Part shown: positions 1 through 8,908 of the stretch, piece after piece
Numbering within the stretch: the stretch's first letter is position 1
Layout of the letters: the number at the start of each line of letters is the position of its first letter
NCBI RefSeq assembly: GCF_001458775.1
Contig: NZ_CZPZ01000032.1
Location: 62,001-126,000 of the forward strand
Length of the DNA stretch: 64,000 bases
Direction of reading: 5' to 3'
From: Candidatus Nitrospira nitrificans
Lineage (GTDB): Bacteria > Nitrospirota > Nitrospiria > Nitrospirales > Nitrospiraceae
Position numbers and translations under genes: made by a program
The notes under the pieces: generated by a model
The model's database searches: none
The model's input: only the letters and a program-made list of their open reading frames with translations
Told to the model about the DNA's origin: nothing

Positions 1-622
1 CTCACTCACCAATAGAGAAGGTGCAGGATTCAGAACGAATTCGCGCTCCACCAATGGATGGCGCGACACTCATATATCCACGAAGCCCGCTCGCGAGGCA
101 TGGGCGGAAACGCCTCAATCAACCGCACCGAGGTCGGCATTTTCCCCGCTTCATGAAAGATAGAGAAAAAATGGAAGGAGATCCTATCGCCTTCGTAATT
201 CGCTTTGCAACGGGTGCAGCGTCCTGATACCGGTTGAGCAGTTTGACGCGACGGAAGATCGAAGTCGCCAAGCCGCGAGGCCTCGAACTCTTCCGTGTTG
301 GGGGCGGTTCGTTCAGTTCACGGACGTCTCGATGAACTGCTGCGCGCGGGGGACAAGATGAACAGCAAAATGCCGTGCCGCTGACAGTGAGGAATCGAGA
401 ATTGTTCGTAATCTTGATGATCTTCAATACGAATAGTAATGAGGACATCATCGGGTTTCTCATGAAATGTGAGCACTTGTTCGTGAACGTGTCCATAACG
501 GTGAAACTGTCCCGCAAACCCCTCATGTGCAGAGAGGCTCGATCTCCCCGTCTTGAATCTCATCGCCTGTCTCGCTAGACTGCGCCCCGCTCAAGTTTTC
601 TCGCATTTTCGGAGGTTACCCC
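1..622. other. Leading stretch without a supported gene
   Basis: Only short overlapping open frames on both strands are present, none with a recognisable domain, signal peptide or convincing ribosome binding site. A GGAGGT ribosome binding site at the right edge belongs to the Sel1 gene that follows. I see no tRNA, clear terminator or repeat here. Confidence 0.5.
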
Positions 623-1657
623 ATGACGGTTCGCCCCCTCCTTCACGTAATCATTGCTGTCGCGGCGCTAGTCTCAGCGGGGATGAGACCTTCGGAGGCA
701 GCCGATCAGCCGCAGCACCTGAAGACCATATGTGAGAAAGGCACTGTGACAGCATGCAACTCCCTCGGATTGTTGTCTATGAAAGGCGAGGGGGTGAAGC
801 AAGACGATGCTCGCGCTGCAGCGCTTTTCAAGAAAGCCTGTGATGGCGGGGATTTGAGTGGCTGCGCCAACCTCGGCGTGATGTATGCCGAAGGAATCGG
901 GGTCCCACAGGATGAGGCTCAAGCCCTCGCCCTTTCGAGGATCGCGTGTGATGGTGGAAACATGAAGGGCTGCTACAACCTCGGGGTGATGTATGCCGAC
1001 GGAACCGGGGGCCAGCAGGACGACGTTCAGGCCGCCGACTTCTATAGGCAAGCCTGTGACGGAGGGAATGCGAAGGGCTGCTACAATCTTGGCGTGATGT
1101 ATGCCGAGGGAATCGGGGTCTCTCAGGATGAGGTGCAAGCCGCGGCCTTCTCTCGGAAAGCCTGTGACGGGGGGAGCATGAAGGGCTGTTACAACCTTGG
1201 CGTGATGTATGCCGAGGGAGTCGGGATCCCACAGGACGACGTGCAAGCCGCCGGCTTCTACCGGAAGGCCTGCGACGGAGGGAATGCGAGGAGCTGCTAC
1301 AACCTTGGCGTGATGCATGCCGAGGGGAGCGGGGTCCAAACGGATAGTTTTCAAGCCGCCGATCTCTATCGGAAGGCCTGCGACGGGGGAAGCCTGAGAG
1401 GCTGCTCCAATCTCGGCGTGATGTATGCCCAGGGGACCGGGATCAAGCAGGACGACATGCGAGCGGCCACCCTCTATCGGAAGGCCTGTGACGCCGGAGA
1501 AGCGAAGGGCTGTATCCATCTCGGCATGGTCTATCAAGTCGGGCGAGGCGTCAAACAGGATGATGCCGAAGCCCTCAAGTATTACGGGAAAGCATGCGAT
1601 CTCCGAGAGCCCAAAGGCTGTGCGCATTACGCCAAGCTGAAGACGGGGAGACGGTGA
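623..1657 (+). CDS. Secreted Sel1-repeat protein, cysteine-rich (Hcp-like)
   Basis: The 344-residue protein starts with a signal peptide (about residues 1-26, ending SEA). It continues with eight full 36-residue Sel1/TPR-like repeats and a partial ninth, with the pattern ACDGG..KGCYNLGVMYAEG.G..QDD..AA..YRK. Each repeat carries two cysteines (ACD and GC), the arrangement of Helicobacter cysteine-rich proteins, where paired cysteines form disulfides that staple each helix pair. A GGAGG sequence precedes the ATG. The probable location is the periplasm and the probable role is protein binding; no enzymatic motif is visible. The DNA shows a matching 108-bp period, so unequal recombination could change repeat number. 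Confidence 0.88.
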   Translation: MTVRPLLHVIIAVAALVSAGMRPSEAADQPQHLKTICEKGTVTACNSLGLLSMKGEGVKQDDARAAALFKKACDGGDLSGCANLGVMYAEGIGVPQDEAQALALSRIACDGGNMKGCYNLGVMYADGTGGQQDDVQAADFYRQACDGGNAKGCYNLGVMYAEGIGVSQDEVQAAAFSRKACDGGSMKGCYNLGVMYAEGVGIPQDDVQAAGFYRKACDGGNARSCYNLGVMHAEGSGVQTDSFQAADLYRKACDGGSLRGCSNLGVMYAQGTGIKQDDMRAATLYRKACDAGEAKGCIHLGMVYQVGRGVKQDDAEALKYYGKACDLREPKGCAHYAKLKTGRR

Positions 1658-1741
1658 GCTCGTATGGTCGATAGGCGCGGTTCGCATGATCGCGCACGGG
1701 ATCCAGCTATGAGCCGGTTTGTGTCGAACGTAAGGTTGCCG

Positions 1742-2284
1742 ATGCGACGACTGCTCCTTGGCCTCTTACCCTTGGTTTTAGCCGGATGTCCCACGACGAC
1801 GGCCATGATGGTCGGAGCGCCGGCCCTCCTCTCCAAATCTGAGTTCGATGAGCGGCGGACGGAAACCAAACGGCAGATCGAAACGGGACTGATCTCGAAA
1901 GAGGCCGGGGAAACCAATTGTCGTCAGATGCTGAATGCCGTCGACCGGAATCATGCAGCGCCACCGCCGGTAGATCCTGCTGCCTGTGAATTCGGATCGT
2001 TTTCCGATCGGCTCTATGAACTCACCAGATCCGTGGAGAGCGGCGCATTGACCGCGGATCTCTGGGTAACCAAGTGTAAGCAACTGGCCGGGCAACCCTC
2101 GGGCAGGGATGTTTGCCGATACGACCCGTTCGCCGAGCGGATCATTCAATGGCGACGGTTGGTCCACGAAGGCAAGGCATCGAAGGAAGGAGCCGAGATG
2201 GACTGCCGCAACCACGTGCGGCAGGTTCGCCGACATCCCGTTCCTGGACCAGAGATCAAGGAGGATGACTGTAAATTCGAGTAG
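1742..2284 (+). CDS. Lipoprotein with three internal Cys-containing repeats
   Basis: I start at the ATG at 1742 because it gives a compact lipoprotein signal (MRRLLLGLLPLVLAGC, lipobox LAGC); the frame is open back to 1664. The mature part of about 165 residues holds three similar units of roughly 30 residues. Each has an acidic-Arg start, a Glu/His-x-Gly turn and a late cysteine followed by a basic residue (NCRQ, KCKQ, DCRN). I do not recognise a family. It follows the Sel1 gene in the same direction, and both products are exported and cysteine-bearing, so a joint periplasmic role is possible but unproven. Confidence 0.7.
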   Translation: MRRLLLGLLPLVLAGCPTTTAMMVGAPALLSKSEFDERRTETKRQIETGLISKEAGETNCRQMLNAVDRNHAAPPPVDPAACEFGSFSDRLYELTRSVESGALTADLWVTKCKQLAGQPSGRDVCRYDPFAERIIQWRRLVHEGKASKEGAEMDCRNHVRQVRRHPVPGPEIKEDDCKFE

Positions 2285-2390
2285 GATGCTGAACCTGTTC
2301 TCCACCTTCGCTCTCGCATGGCTCGCAGGCTCACCGTACGAGACAACGTGCGCGTTCTCGTGATTGTGATCGTATTTGGGAGGAGACATC

Positions 2391-2666
2391 ATGATATTCA
2401 GACGCCCAGAACTCGAAAAAGATAATCCCATCGCTCCCCAACCATATGTTGGCCCTCGAAGACGGCTGGCGATGGCTCGCGCTGCGGCATCCGGGGAATT
2501 GCGCGAAGTGGACGATATCGGGGAGATGTTGCAAGCCTTAACCAAGGCAGCGTCTCGCTTTGTGAACAGCCTTCCGAAAGCGAGGAAGCCCGATGCAAGG
2601 CTGAAGGCCTTGCGGGATGCGATCGTGCAAGCCGAGCAACTTCTCGCTGCCAAGAGGGCTCTTTGA
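2391..2666 (+). CDS. Small hypothetical protein
   Basis: This 91-residue soluble, basic protein is predicted to be mostly helical (Ala/Leu/Arg-rich second half ending AEQLLAAKRAL). A strong GGGAGGAGA ribosome binding site lies five bases before the ATG at 2391, which decides the start over the ATG at 2376 that the site itself overlaps. No family was recognised, and no signal peptide or membrane segment is visible. Confidence 0.55.
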   Translation: MIFRRPELEKDNPIAPQPYVGPRRRLAMARAAASGELREVDDIGEMLQALTKAASRFVNSLPKARKPDARLKALRDAIVQAEQLLAAKRAL

Positions 2667-2899
2667 CTGCAAGGGGCACGATCGGGCAGACAGGCTTGAG
2701 AATTGTTCTGCGACGCGAGTCGATGTCGATAATAAACCCGTATCTTTTTCGATACTGCCGTTGACTGTTCCGATACAGTGCGCCCTCGCCATCCTCTCGT
2801 GTCCATGGTCCAGCTACCGTGCAGATAGCTGGAAAATAAGGTAAAGACATGTTTTAGCAATCGCGGTACAGGCATTGCCTGAGTCAGGAGGTACCAGCT

Positions 2900-2959
2900 G
2901 TGGCTGATCCTCAACTGACAGGCGGGATGTGGTCATGTCCGATGCATTTTTCACCATGA
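2900..2959 (+). CDS. Possible 19-residue leader peptide or gene remnant
   Basis: A strong AGGAGG at 2887-2892 sits eight bases before a GTG that opens a 19-codon frame ending TGA at 2957-2959. The stop overlaps an ATG (ATGA) lying in the frame of the nuclease-like gene that follows. The peptide contains WSCPMH, reminiscent of the CPMH motif of heavy-metal-binding domains. It could be a translational-coupling leader, the start of the nuclease gene broken by a frameshift, or chance. Confidence 0.3.
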   Translation: MADPQLTGGMWSCPMHFSP

Positions 2960-3897
2960 ATGGCAATGTGCGGGCGATCGGATCAATCCGTCGTGGAGCA
3001 AACGGCCAACCGCAATCACTTGAAGGTTCGATCCCGGACGGAGATACAGCCGGGATTCATATCGAGGGGAGTGGTTCGGTTCGCTTTCTCGGCGTGGATA
3101 CGCCAGAAAAGAATTTCTCGCTCGCCGGCGCCTCCGCGCAGCGCCGCCTCGACTCGTCGGAATGGGAGGACTATCTGACCGATCCATTCCTCCCGCGGTT
3201 CGGACCGTTTAATATCGATACCGATCTTGCGGCCCATCTTCGCGCGCGTGTTGGAGCCGGTGCCGGTATCAACCATCGCGTCCATGGTGACAATGCCGAA
3301 CGAGCGCTGATCGGGCTGATTCAAGCCGATATGGCCGCACTGGGGCAGACCCCCGGTACATTCGGATACTTTCTGTCCTTCTCCTTCGAGGTCTTCGATT
3401 CCTTTGGGCGTTTCTTGGCATTTATCAATCGGAATCAGCCGAACCGCAACAGTCCCGGGCCACGTCCCCCGACCTACAACGAACGGATGCTCGAACAGGG
3501 GGCAGCCATGCCGTTCTTCGTATGGCCGAATATCGATCCGTTCCGCGAATCCCCGTCGATTCTCGATGCGGTCCTCGTGCCTGGCACCGCGAACCGGGTC
3601 GCCGAGTCCACTCCAGGGTTGCGCCGCGCGCGAGTGTTGGCTCGACAAGCTCGTGCGAGCGGAATCGGCATCTTCAATCCATCCAACCCTCTTCGCTTCG
3701 AGGCATTCGAGGTGCGCTATCTCGGGCGACGGGAAGCCCCCGATCGCGCGGTCATCGATTTGAGTCGGAATGACAATGTCATGCTACAGCCGCAGCATTA
3801 TTTTCGTATTCCTCATGCAGAGGACAGGCTGTTCATTCCACCGAGCTTCGTGCCATTGTTTGTGTCGCGTGGGTGGCGTCTTGAAGGTTGGTCGTGA
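2935..3897 (+). CDS. Thermonuclease-like (SNase-fold) protein
   Basis: Residues 40-65 carry the staphylococcal-nuclease signature: a DGDT turn followed by VRFLGVDTPEKN. The Arg and Glu of that motif correspond to catalytic Arg35 and Glu43 of the classical enzyme. At about 320 residues it is much longer than plain SNase (about 150), and the second catalytic Arg is not obvious, so the fold is better supported than activity. No signal peptide is seen. Start choice is uncertain: GTG 2929, ATG 2935 (after GGCGGG) or ATG 2956 (coupled to the small upstream frame). The next gene, 240 bp on, is the DUF2235 hydrolase. Confidence 0.65.
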   Translation: MSDAFFTMNGNVRAIGSIRRGANGQPQSLEGSIPDGDTAGIHIEGSGSVRFLGVDTPEKNFSLAGASAQRRLDSSEWEDYLTDPFLPRFGPFNIDTDLAAHLRARVGAGAGINHRVHGDNAERALIGLIQADMAALGQTPGTFGYFLSFSFEVFDSFGRFLAFINRNQPNRNSPGPRPPTYNERMLEQGAAMPFFVWPNIDPFRESPSILDAVLVPGTANRVAESTPGLRRARVLARQARASGIGIFNPSNPLRFEAFEVRYLGRREAPDRAVIDLSRNDNVMLQPQHYFRIPHAEDRLFIPPSFVPLFVSRGWRLEGWS

Positions 3898-4139
3898 CCG
3901 TCCGGGCCTGTGCCGTAGTCTGCCCAGCGCAACCGAGCGATGGCTCGGCAGGCTGAATCAGGAAGGTCGGAGTTCGATGGCTCGCGGAGACTTGAGAGGA
4001 CCAGAGCAGAAGCTCTTTCACTATCGTGATCGGCATGAAGTTTGCTGATCATCCGATCAGGATGTCCGTCTAGTTCCGAACGTGGCTACCGTTTCTTGGA
4101 TGGCGTGAATCCATCCAGCCAAGAGGAAGAGGAGGTGGC

Positions 4140-5714
4140 ATGCCAGGGAAAAACATCGTCTTGTGTTCGGATGGAACCGGCAATATCGCCATCAAGGCAC
4201 GAGGAACCAACGTCTTCAAATTGTACGAGGCCGTCGACATTCAAGGTCATAAGTACGATCAGACCTTAACGCCCCAGGTCGCGTTTTATGACGATGGCGT
4301 GGGAACTTCGAGCCTGGCGCCCCTCAAGCTGATCGGAGGGGCGTTCGGTTACGGCTTTCGCAAAAACGTCAAGGATCTCTACACGGAGTTGATCCATGTC
4401 TATGAGCCTGGCGATCACATTTTCCTCTTCGGATTCAGCCGGGGCGCCTATACGGTCAGGGCCCTCTCCGGGCTTATCCAGTATTGCGGCATTTTGGACC
4501 TCAAGAAGGTGGACCATGAGGTGCTCACGAATAGTGTGGATGAATGTTGGACCGCCTTTCGTCGAGAGGCGTTCCAGCGGGTGACCGAGACGGAACGGCG
4601 TAACAATCAACCGTTGTCCGACATCGCCAAGCAAGACCGCGCGCGGCGCGAATCGTGCGGCGCGATCATCCACGATGAATCTGTTCCCGACGGGGCGGTG
4701 ACCATAGATTTTGTCGGGGTGTGGGATACGGTCGGAGCGGTCGGGATGCCGTTTGAGGAACTGCGCGCTCTCTTCAACTGGATCTACCCCATGCGGTTTT
4801 CAGAATTGACGCCCAGCAGCCGCATCAAGCGAGCCTGTCATGCCTTATCGATCGACGACGACCGCCGAACCTTTTACCCGGAGTTGTGGAACGAGAAGGG
4901 GATTCCGGCGACTCAGGTGGATCAGGTGTGGTTCGCGGGCGTGCATTCAAATGTGGGCGGCGGTTATGTGAAGCACGGCATGTCTCTCGTGGCCTTGGAC
5001 TGGATGATGGCTGAAGCGGAGCGGTGCGGGCTGCGCTTTATTCGGGCGGATCGCGAGTACGTGCGCACGCATCAGGATGTTCATGACGAGCTCTATGACG
5101 CCCGCGCTGGATTAGGGGTGTATTATCGTTGGGAACCGCGCGACATTGCCACACTCAGTCACGCCCACAATATCGCCTGTCCGAAGATCCATGTCAGCGT
5201 ATTCGAGCGCATCGCCAACGGCACCGGAAGGTATGCGCCTATCAACCTTCCGCATCGCTGTGAGGTGGTCCGGACGAACGATGAGCGGTCATGGCCGCCG
5301 GAACAGACTCTGGGGGCGATTGAACGGCAGATGCCGCGCATGGCGCATTCAGTCGCTGGTTCGCTGAAAAACGAATCGGTGCTGGAGGGCATGGCCGGAA
5401 CCGTCAAAAGCGGAAAGCTGTCGTACTACACCTTCGTCGCGGCCTCGATCCCGGCCGTTGGGGGGTGGTATGCGTTTCCCCAGGTTGCCGACGCGATGGC
5501 TCAATGGTGCCCGTATCCCTCTCTCGTCATCGGCGTTCTCTATGCCTGCGTCGGCCTGTTGGTGTGGGGATGGTCCAAGCAAGTCGATGGAAGGATGGAA
5601 TCGGCCGCGCAGAACCATTGGCAACGCCGCCGCGAAGCGCTACGAACAATCTTCACCGACAGCCGAATTCAACGAGGGGTTACGCCCGCAGATGAGGTGG
5701 CAAGAGTGGGTTGA
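4140..5714 (+). CDS. DUF2235 alpha/beta hydrolase (Tle1-like phospholipase) with C-terminal membrane segments
   Basis: This 524-residue protein opens with the DUF2235 hallmark (NIVLCSDGTGN) and carries the nucleophile elbow GFSRGAYTVR (Ser100). A later stretch, VWDTVGAVG, and the WFAGVHSNVGGGY segment supply the expected Asp/His region. DUF2235 is the catalytic domain of Tle1 type VI secretion phospholipase effectors, but it also occurs in housekeeping contexts. After about residue 430 two hydrophobic segments suggest membrane anchoring. The ribosome binding site GAGGAGG precedes the ATG. A small lipoprotein gene follows at 5802. No T6SS structural gene is in the window, so an effector role is inference only. 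Confidence 0.85.
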   Translation: MPGKNIVLCSDGTGNIAIKARGTNVFKLYEAVDIQGHKYDQTLTPQVAFYDDGVGTSSLAPLKLIGGAFGYGFRKNVKDLYTELIHVYEPGDHIFLFGFSRGAYTVRALSGLIQYCGILDLKKVDHEVLTNSVDECWTAFRREAFQRVTETERRNNQPLSDIAKQDRARRESCGAIIHDESVPDGAVTIDFVGVWDTVGAVGMPFEELRALFNWIYPMRFSELTPSSRIKRACHALSIDDDRRTFYPELWNEKGIPATQVDQVWFAGVHSNVGGGYVKHGMSLVALDWMMAEAERCGLRFIRADREYVRTHQDVHDELYDARAGLGVYYRWEPRDIATLSHAHNIACPKIHVSVFERIANGTGRYAPINLPHRCEVVRTNDERSWPPEQTLGAIERQMPRMAHSVAGSLKNESVLEGMAGTVKSGKLSYYTFVAASIPAVGGWYAFPQVADAMAQWCPYPSLVIGVLYACVGLLVWGWSKQVDGRMESAAQNHWQRRREALRTIFTDSRIQRGVTPADEVARVG

Positions 5715-5801
5715 TGCGTGACAGAGTCAGCATATCTATATCTGCCACAGATGACACTGTATCATTCATACGGTTGAGAGAGCGGCGAGTGTAGAGCAGT
5801 A

Positions 5802-6224
5802 ATGAACATTCCAAACCGGTGTCGAACCTCGGTGAAGGCGCTATTTCTCCTTGTGTCTCTCGTGGGTTGTGGGGCGATGACTGCGAGTCAGTGCGGCGAC
5901 GATGGCCGGACCGCGTTGCAGGAGGTACTGTATTTCGGGACAGATACGCCATCCGGTCGCGTGACGCCGGAAGAGTGGACGCAATTCCTCAGTGAAACGG
6001 TCACTCCGCGCTTCCCCGAAGGGCTCTCCAGTTGGCAGGCGTCCGGCCAATGGCGCTCGGCTTCCGGTGAAGTGATTCGCGAGCCCTCGTATGTCTTGAG
6101 CCTTGTTCATCCGGATAACCCGCTACGGAACAAGGCTGTTCAGGAAATTATCACAACCTACAAAACACGGTTCCGGCAGGAAGCGGTGCTCCGCGTCACG
6201 TCTTCTTCCTGCATGTCTCTCTAA
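5802..6224 (+). CDS. Small putative lipoprotein downstream of the DUF2235 hydrolase
   Basis: The 140-residue protein has a basic N-terminus, a hydrophobic core and a lipobox-like SLVGC at about residue 23, followed by a hydrophilic domain with further cysteines near each end. No family was recognised. It lies 87 bp after the DUF2235 gene in the same direction. Tle1-type effectors are often followed by periplasmic lipoprotein immunity genes, so that role is worth testing but not shown. Confidence 0.55.
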   Translation: MNIPNRCRTSVKALFLLVSLVGCGAMTASQCGDDGRTALQEVLYFGTDTPSGRVTPEEWTQFLSETVTPRFPEGLSSWQASGQWRSASGEVIREPSYVLSLVHPDNPLRNKAVQEIITTYKTRFRQEAVLRVTSSSCMSL

Positions 6225-6391
6225 TTCCGCAACCAACCCACGCGCTCGCCGCCTGAGTTTTCGGTGCCGCGCCTCAATCAGCCAAACTTCTCAGTCGGTT
6301 TTGCAATATTCTTTGCCGGCAAGTCCGTGACTGCTAGAGTTCCCCTGTGAACGGCTTGTCTGTTCGTCATTCGAGTCTACGAGCAATATCT

Positions 6392-7228
6392 ATGCGATGC
6401 CGATATCTGAAACCTGCCGTTGTTTTAGTCTTCGCGCATCTGCAACGGCTCATGCTTCTGCTTGTGCTTCCGCTGTCATGCTTGGCGATCGACGGCGCTC
6501 AAGCTGAGACGGTTGTTCGCGTCGTCGAAACTTGGCCGCCCGGCAATTACGTCACCTTGGGAAGGAACGAGTATTTTTATCTTCGGCTGGCATATGAGAC
6601 TGACAAGCCTATCCATATCTGGGCTCGTCCATATATCAATGGAAAGCAGGTCAATGCCGGCACTAATACTTCGCCTAGTTATTCGGGAACCGGCGAGACC
6701 TTTGCGTGGTTTTTCTTTGATTCCAAAGGGGGCGCGGTGGATGAAGTCCGGATTATGGCAGGGGACGGCAGCACCTCAAATACATCCGTTGTTGCCGTGT
6801 GGCGCGGCGATATCGTGAGAGACAGTGAGGCGGGTGAGAGGCAGCCTCAGCCGGCTTGGATAGCGGAGATGAGCGCCCGTGCCAAGGCGGCGCAAGACGA
6901 GACCTATCGAGCGCGAATGAAGGAGCCCGTCAGTGCCTCTGATATAGCTCTCGTTACGGGATTCGTCTTGGTCGCGTTCGCGACCGGACTCTTAGGGTTC
7001 GTCTTGCCAGGTTGGGCGGTATGGCGCTGGCACGGAGCCTGGAGAATGGCGGCAGCCGGTCCGGCGGCAATGATGGCGTTTGTCATTCTGCGAATCGTGG
7101 TCGATGGGTTTCGCGATCCTACCTCACACAATCTGTTGCCTTTCGAAATCCTCTTAGCAGGATCCGCCAGTACTGTAATGATGATCGTGTTGTATCTTGC
7201 GCACAAGTTCTTCGTCGGGAGGCACTGA
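6392..7228 (+). CDS. Exported membrane protein of unknown function
   Basis: The 278-residue protein has an N-terminal signal/anchor (hydrophobic run ending near DGAQA) and an extracytoplasmic beta-rich domain of about 140 residues (motif VETWPPGNYVTLGRNEYFYL). Three hydrophobic segments follow at the C-terminus, at about residues 182-208, 217-236 and 246-273. No ribosome binding site is convincing: GTG 6347, ATG 6392 and ATG 6452 are all possible. I chose 6392 for its basic residues before the hydrophobic core. No family recognised. Confidence 0.55.
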   Translation: MRCRYLKPAVVLVFAHLQRLMLLLVLPLSCLAIDGAQAETVVRVVETWPPGNYVTLGRNEYFYLRLAYETDKPIHIWARPYINGKQVNAGTNTSPSYSGTGETFAWFFFDSKGGAVDEVRIMAGDGSTSNTSVVAVWRGDIVRDSEAGERQPQPAWIAEMSARAKAAQDETYRARMKEPVSASDIALVTGFVLVAFATGLLGFVLPGWAVWRWHGAWRMAAAGPAAMMAFVILRIVVDGFRDPTSHNLLPFEILLAGSASTVMMIVLYLAHKFFVGRH

Positions 7229-7514
7229 GTTTGGCTACGTGAGCCTCCTCACTTTCAGCTAAGTCCCGACTCGCTTGGTCTGCCCTTCGAACCGAACCAG
7301 TCGGTCCTGTTGGAAGTGTCGTTGTGGCAGTGTTTCGACGGATAAGAAATGGCGTCCCGTACATTTCATTTCCAGCCAGATTCGGTCAATGCGCGAAGGC
7401 GCTAACGGTTGCGGCAAGGTGGAGGGTAACAGTATCGATCCGGGACGCATCGGAAGAGAGTCACGATAACCAAATTATGACGTCTGTAGGGATTCGGGAC
7501 GACGACGAAGGGAT
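7229..7514. other. Convergent intergenic region, nothing recognised
   Basis: This gap lies between the 3' ends of two convergent genes. Short open frames overlap here but none has a domain or a ribosome binding site, and no strong terminator hairpin was found. Confidence 0.4.
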
Positions 7515-7943
7515 TCACCGGGCCAGGCGAAGCGGGCGTGCCAGACGGTCGATGGCTTCATGAAGCGCTGCTCCCGTCAGAAGAAGAGGGTTATGCGGCA
7601 CCCGCCATACCGGTTCCAGTGGAGCCGGATCATCCGCCAGACGGGGAATGATATGCCAATGGATATGGGGAAGTTGGTTCCCAAGGAGTTCGTAATTCAT
7701 CTTCTTCGCTCGGTGGACTTTGGCCGAGATGTCCGCCACTCGGTTGACCGCTTCGATCAGCTCGCAGCGTTCGGTGGGCGCAAGCTGGAATAATTCAGTC
7801 GCATGACGTTGAAATACGACGACGGCCCAGCCGGGAAAGAATTGGTCATCGTGGAGATAGACCTTCGACGATCCGAGGTCTGCGATGAAATGGTCCTGTC
7901 TCGGCCAGATTCCTTGGCAGGCCATGCAGGGGGTGTCCGTCAT
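7515..7943 (-). CDS. HIT-family nucleotide hydrolase
   Basis: This 142-residue protein has the histidine triad HIHWH in its second half (LGNQLPHIHWHIIPRL), placing it in the HIT superfamily that hydrolyses or transfers nucleotides such as Ap4A or AMP conjugates. A CxxC pair near the N-terminus (CMAC) may bind zinc, as in many HIT proteins. The ATG at 7943 overlaps the stop of the upstream gene as ATGA, which decides the start and implies translational coupling. A second HIT gene lies at 40178. Confidence 0.88.
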   Translation of the reverse strand: MTDTPCMACQGIWPRQDHFIADLGSSKVYLHDDQFFPGWAVVVFQRHATELFQLAPTERCELIEAVNRVADISAKVHRAKKMNYELLGNQLPHIHWHIIPRLADDPAPLEPVWRVPHNPLLLTGAALHEAIDRLARPLRLAR

Positions 7944-8581
7944 GGCTGATTGGCTTTGCGCCACTCTTCTTCAGTCAACACGCCTTTTTTGATCAGCAGC
8001 TGAATCAGCTTGTCGACCGCAGGACGATTGCCGGCTGTCGACGGTCCGAGAGCCGGAGCTGCGGAAGTTATCGGGGACTCAGCTCGCTTCGCCTCCGGAG
8101 GAGGCCGCTTCTGTCCGAGAACTTTGAACGAAGGGGTGAAGACCGCCACGTAATCTCGATTCCTGATTCGGACCACGGCGGGCAGACTATCGGTTTGCGG
8201 GACGAGGTCGGGGGACGTCCCGGCCGGAATGCGGAAGTATGGCCTCCCGTCGTCGGTCTGGCCGTCTTGGTCGAGCACGTCGAATCGTTTCAGAAAAGAT
8301 TCTCCCGTCAGCCCCTCGCGATCTTCGCCGGCCAAGTTGGTAATCTTGTCCAGCACGATGACCAGGGAGTCGCCGGTGAGCGGGTCCGGTGAAAGGTTCC
8401 TGACACTCACGTCGTAACGATATTCGCTGGCGAAGTTGTCGCGACCCTTCAATGTCACGATGGTTTGTACCCGTCCGGTCAGATCGGTCAACTGATCCAG
8501 AACTCCGGCGAAGCCGCACACCGGTTCGGTGGCGATGGCTGAAGCCGCGGCAAGGCAACAGGGTCGTAACCAGTTCATCAT
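7940..8581 (-). CDS. Exported protein of unknown function
   Basis: I start at the ATG at 8581, giving a signal-peptide-like N-terminus (MMNWLRPCC then an Ala-rich run) and 213 residues. The central part (about residues 25-150) looks beta-rich and repeats VRNLSPDPLTGDSL- and VVRIRNRDYVAVF-like strands. A Pro/Ala-rich linker follows, and a C-terminal helix reads LIQLLIKKGVLTEEEW, a short motif seen at the ends of many exported bacterial proteins. The gene is coupled to the HIT gene. Family unknown. Confidence 0.6.
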   Translation of the reverse strand: MMNWLRPCCLAAASAIATEPVCGFAGVLDQLTDLTGRVQTIVTLKGRDNFASEYRYDVSVRNLSPDPLTGDSLVIVLDKITNLAGEDREGLTGESFLKRFDVLDQDGQTDDGRPYFRIPAGTSPDLVPQTDSLPAVVRIRNRDYVAVFTPSFKVLGQKRPPPEAKRAESPITSAAPALGPSTAGNRPAVDKLIQLLIKKGVLTEEEWRKANQP

Positions 8582-8908
8582 TGCAATGTCCTCGCGCCTT
8601 GGGTCCGTAGGCGAGCATAGCAAAGTCCGTGGGCAAAGTCCGTAGGCAACGTCCATAAAATTGAAGCAAGCCGATTCCCTGGCCCGCATGGTTCATGACA
8701 GTTCGTCGCGAAATCGCCAAGCCGCGTCATGAGATGGGCGCGAAGCCCGAGAGGCGAGCCCGCCGGCCGAGTCTCGTCGGAACAGCGGATCGGCGATGGC
8801 GGTAGAAGCGCTCATGAATCATGCGGGCTACGAGTCGCCTTGACACGCTGTTTCGGCCGACGATATTCTCGCTCAGGCTGCTCGGTCGTTTCGCGTATGC
8901 TGTGAACT
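8582..8908. other. Divergent promoter region
   Basis: About 330 bases separate the minus-strand exported protein and the plus-strand HD-domain gene. Both should be transcribed outward from here. I could not identify a convincing -35/-10 pair or operator. Confidence 0.4.

Noticed and set aside
623-1657. Regular 108-bp repeat considered as a CRISPR or satellite array
   Set aside because: The period is a coding repeat (36 residues of Sel1 units) in one long frame; there are no short identical repeats with unique spacers.
674-1687. A 337-codon minus-strand open frame opposite the Sel1 gene
   Set aside because: It mirrors the 108-bp repeats of the plus-strand gene and has no ribosome site; the plus-strand product has a clear domain and signal peptide.
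1778-2914. A 378-codon minus-strand open frame
   Set aside because: No family features, and it overlaps two plus-strand genes with good starts.
7262-7514. Possible small gene between 7229 and 7515
   Set aside because: Several short frames exist but none has a start signal or recognisable sequence.
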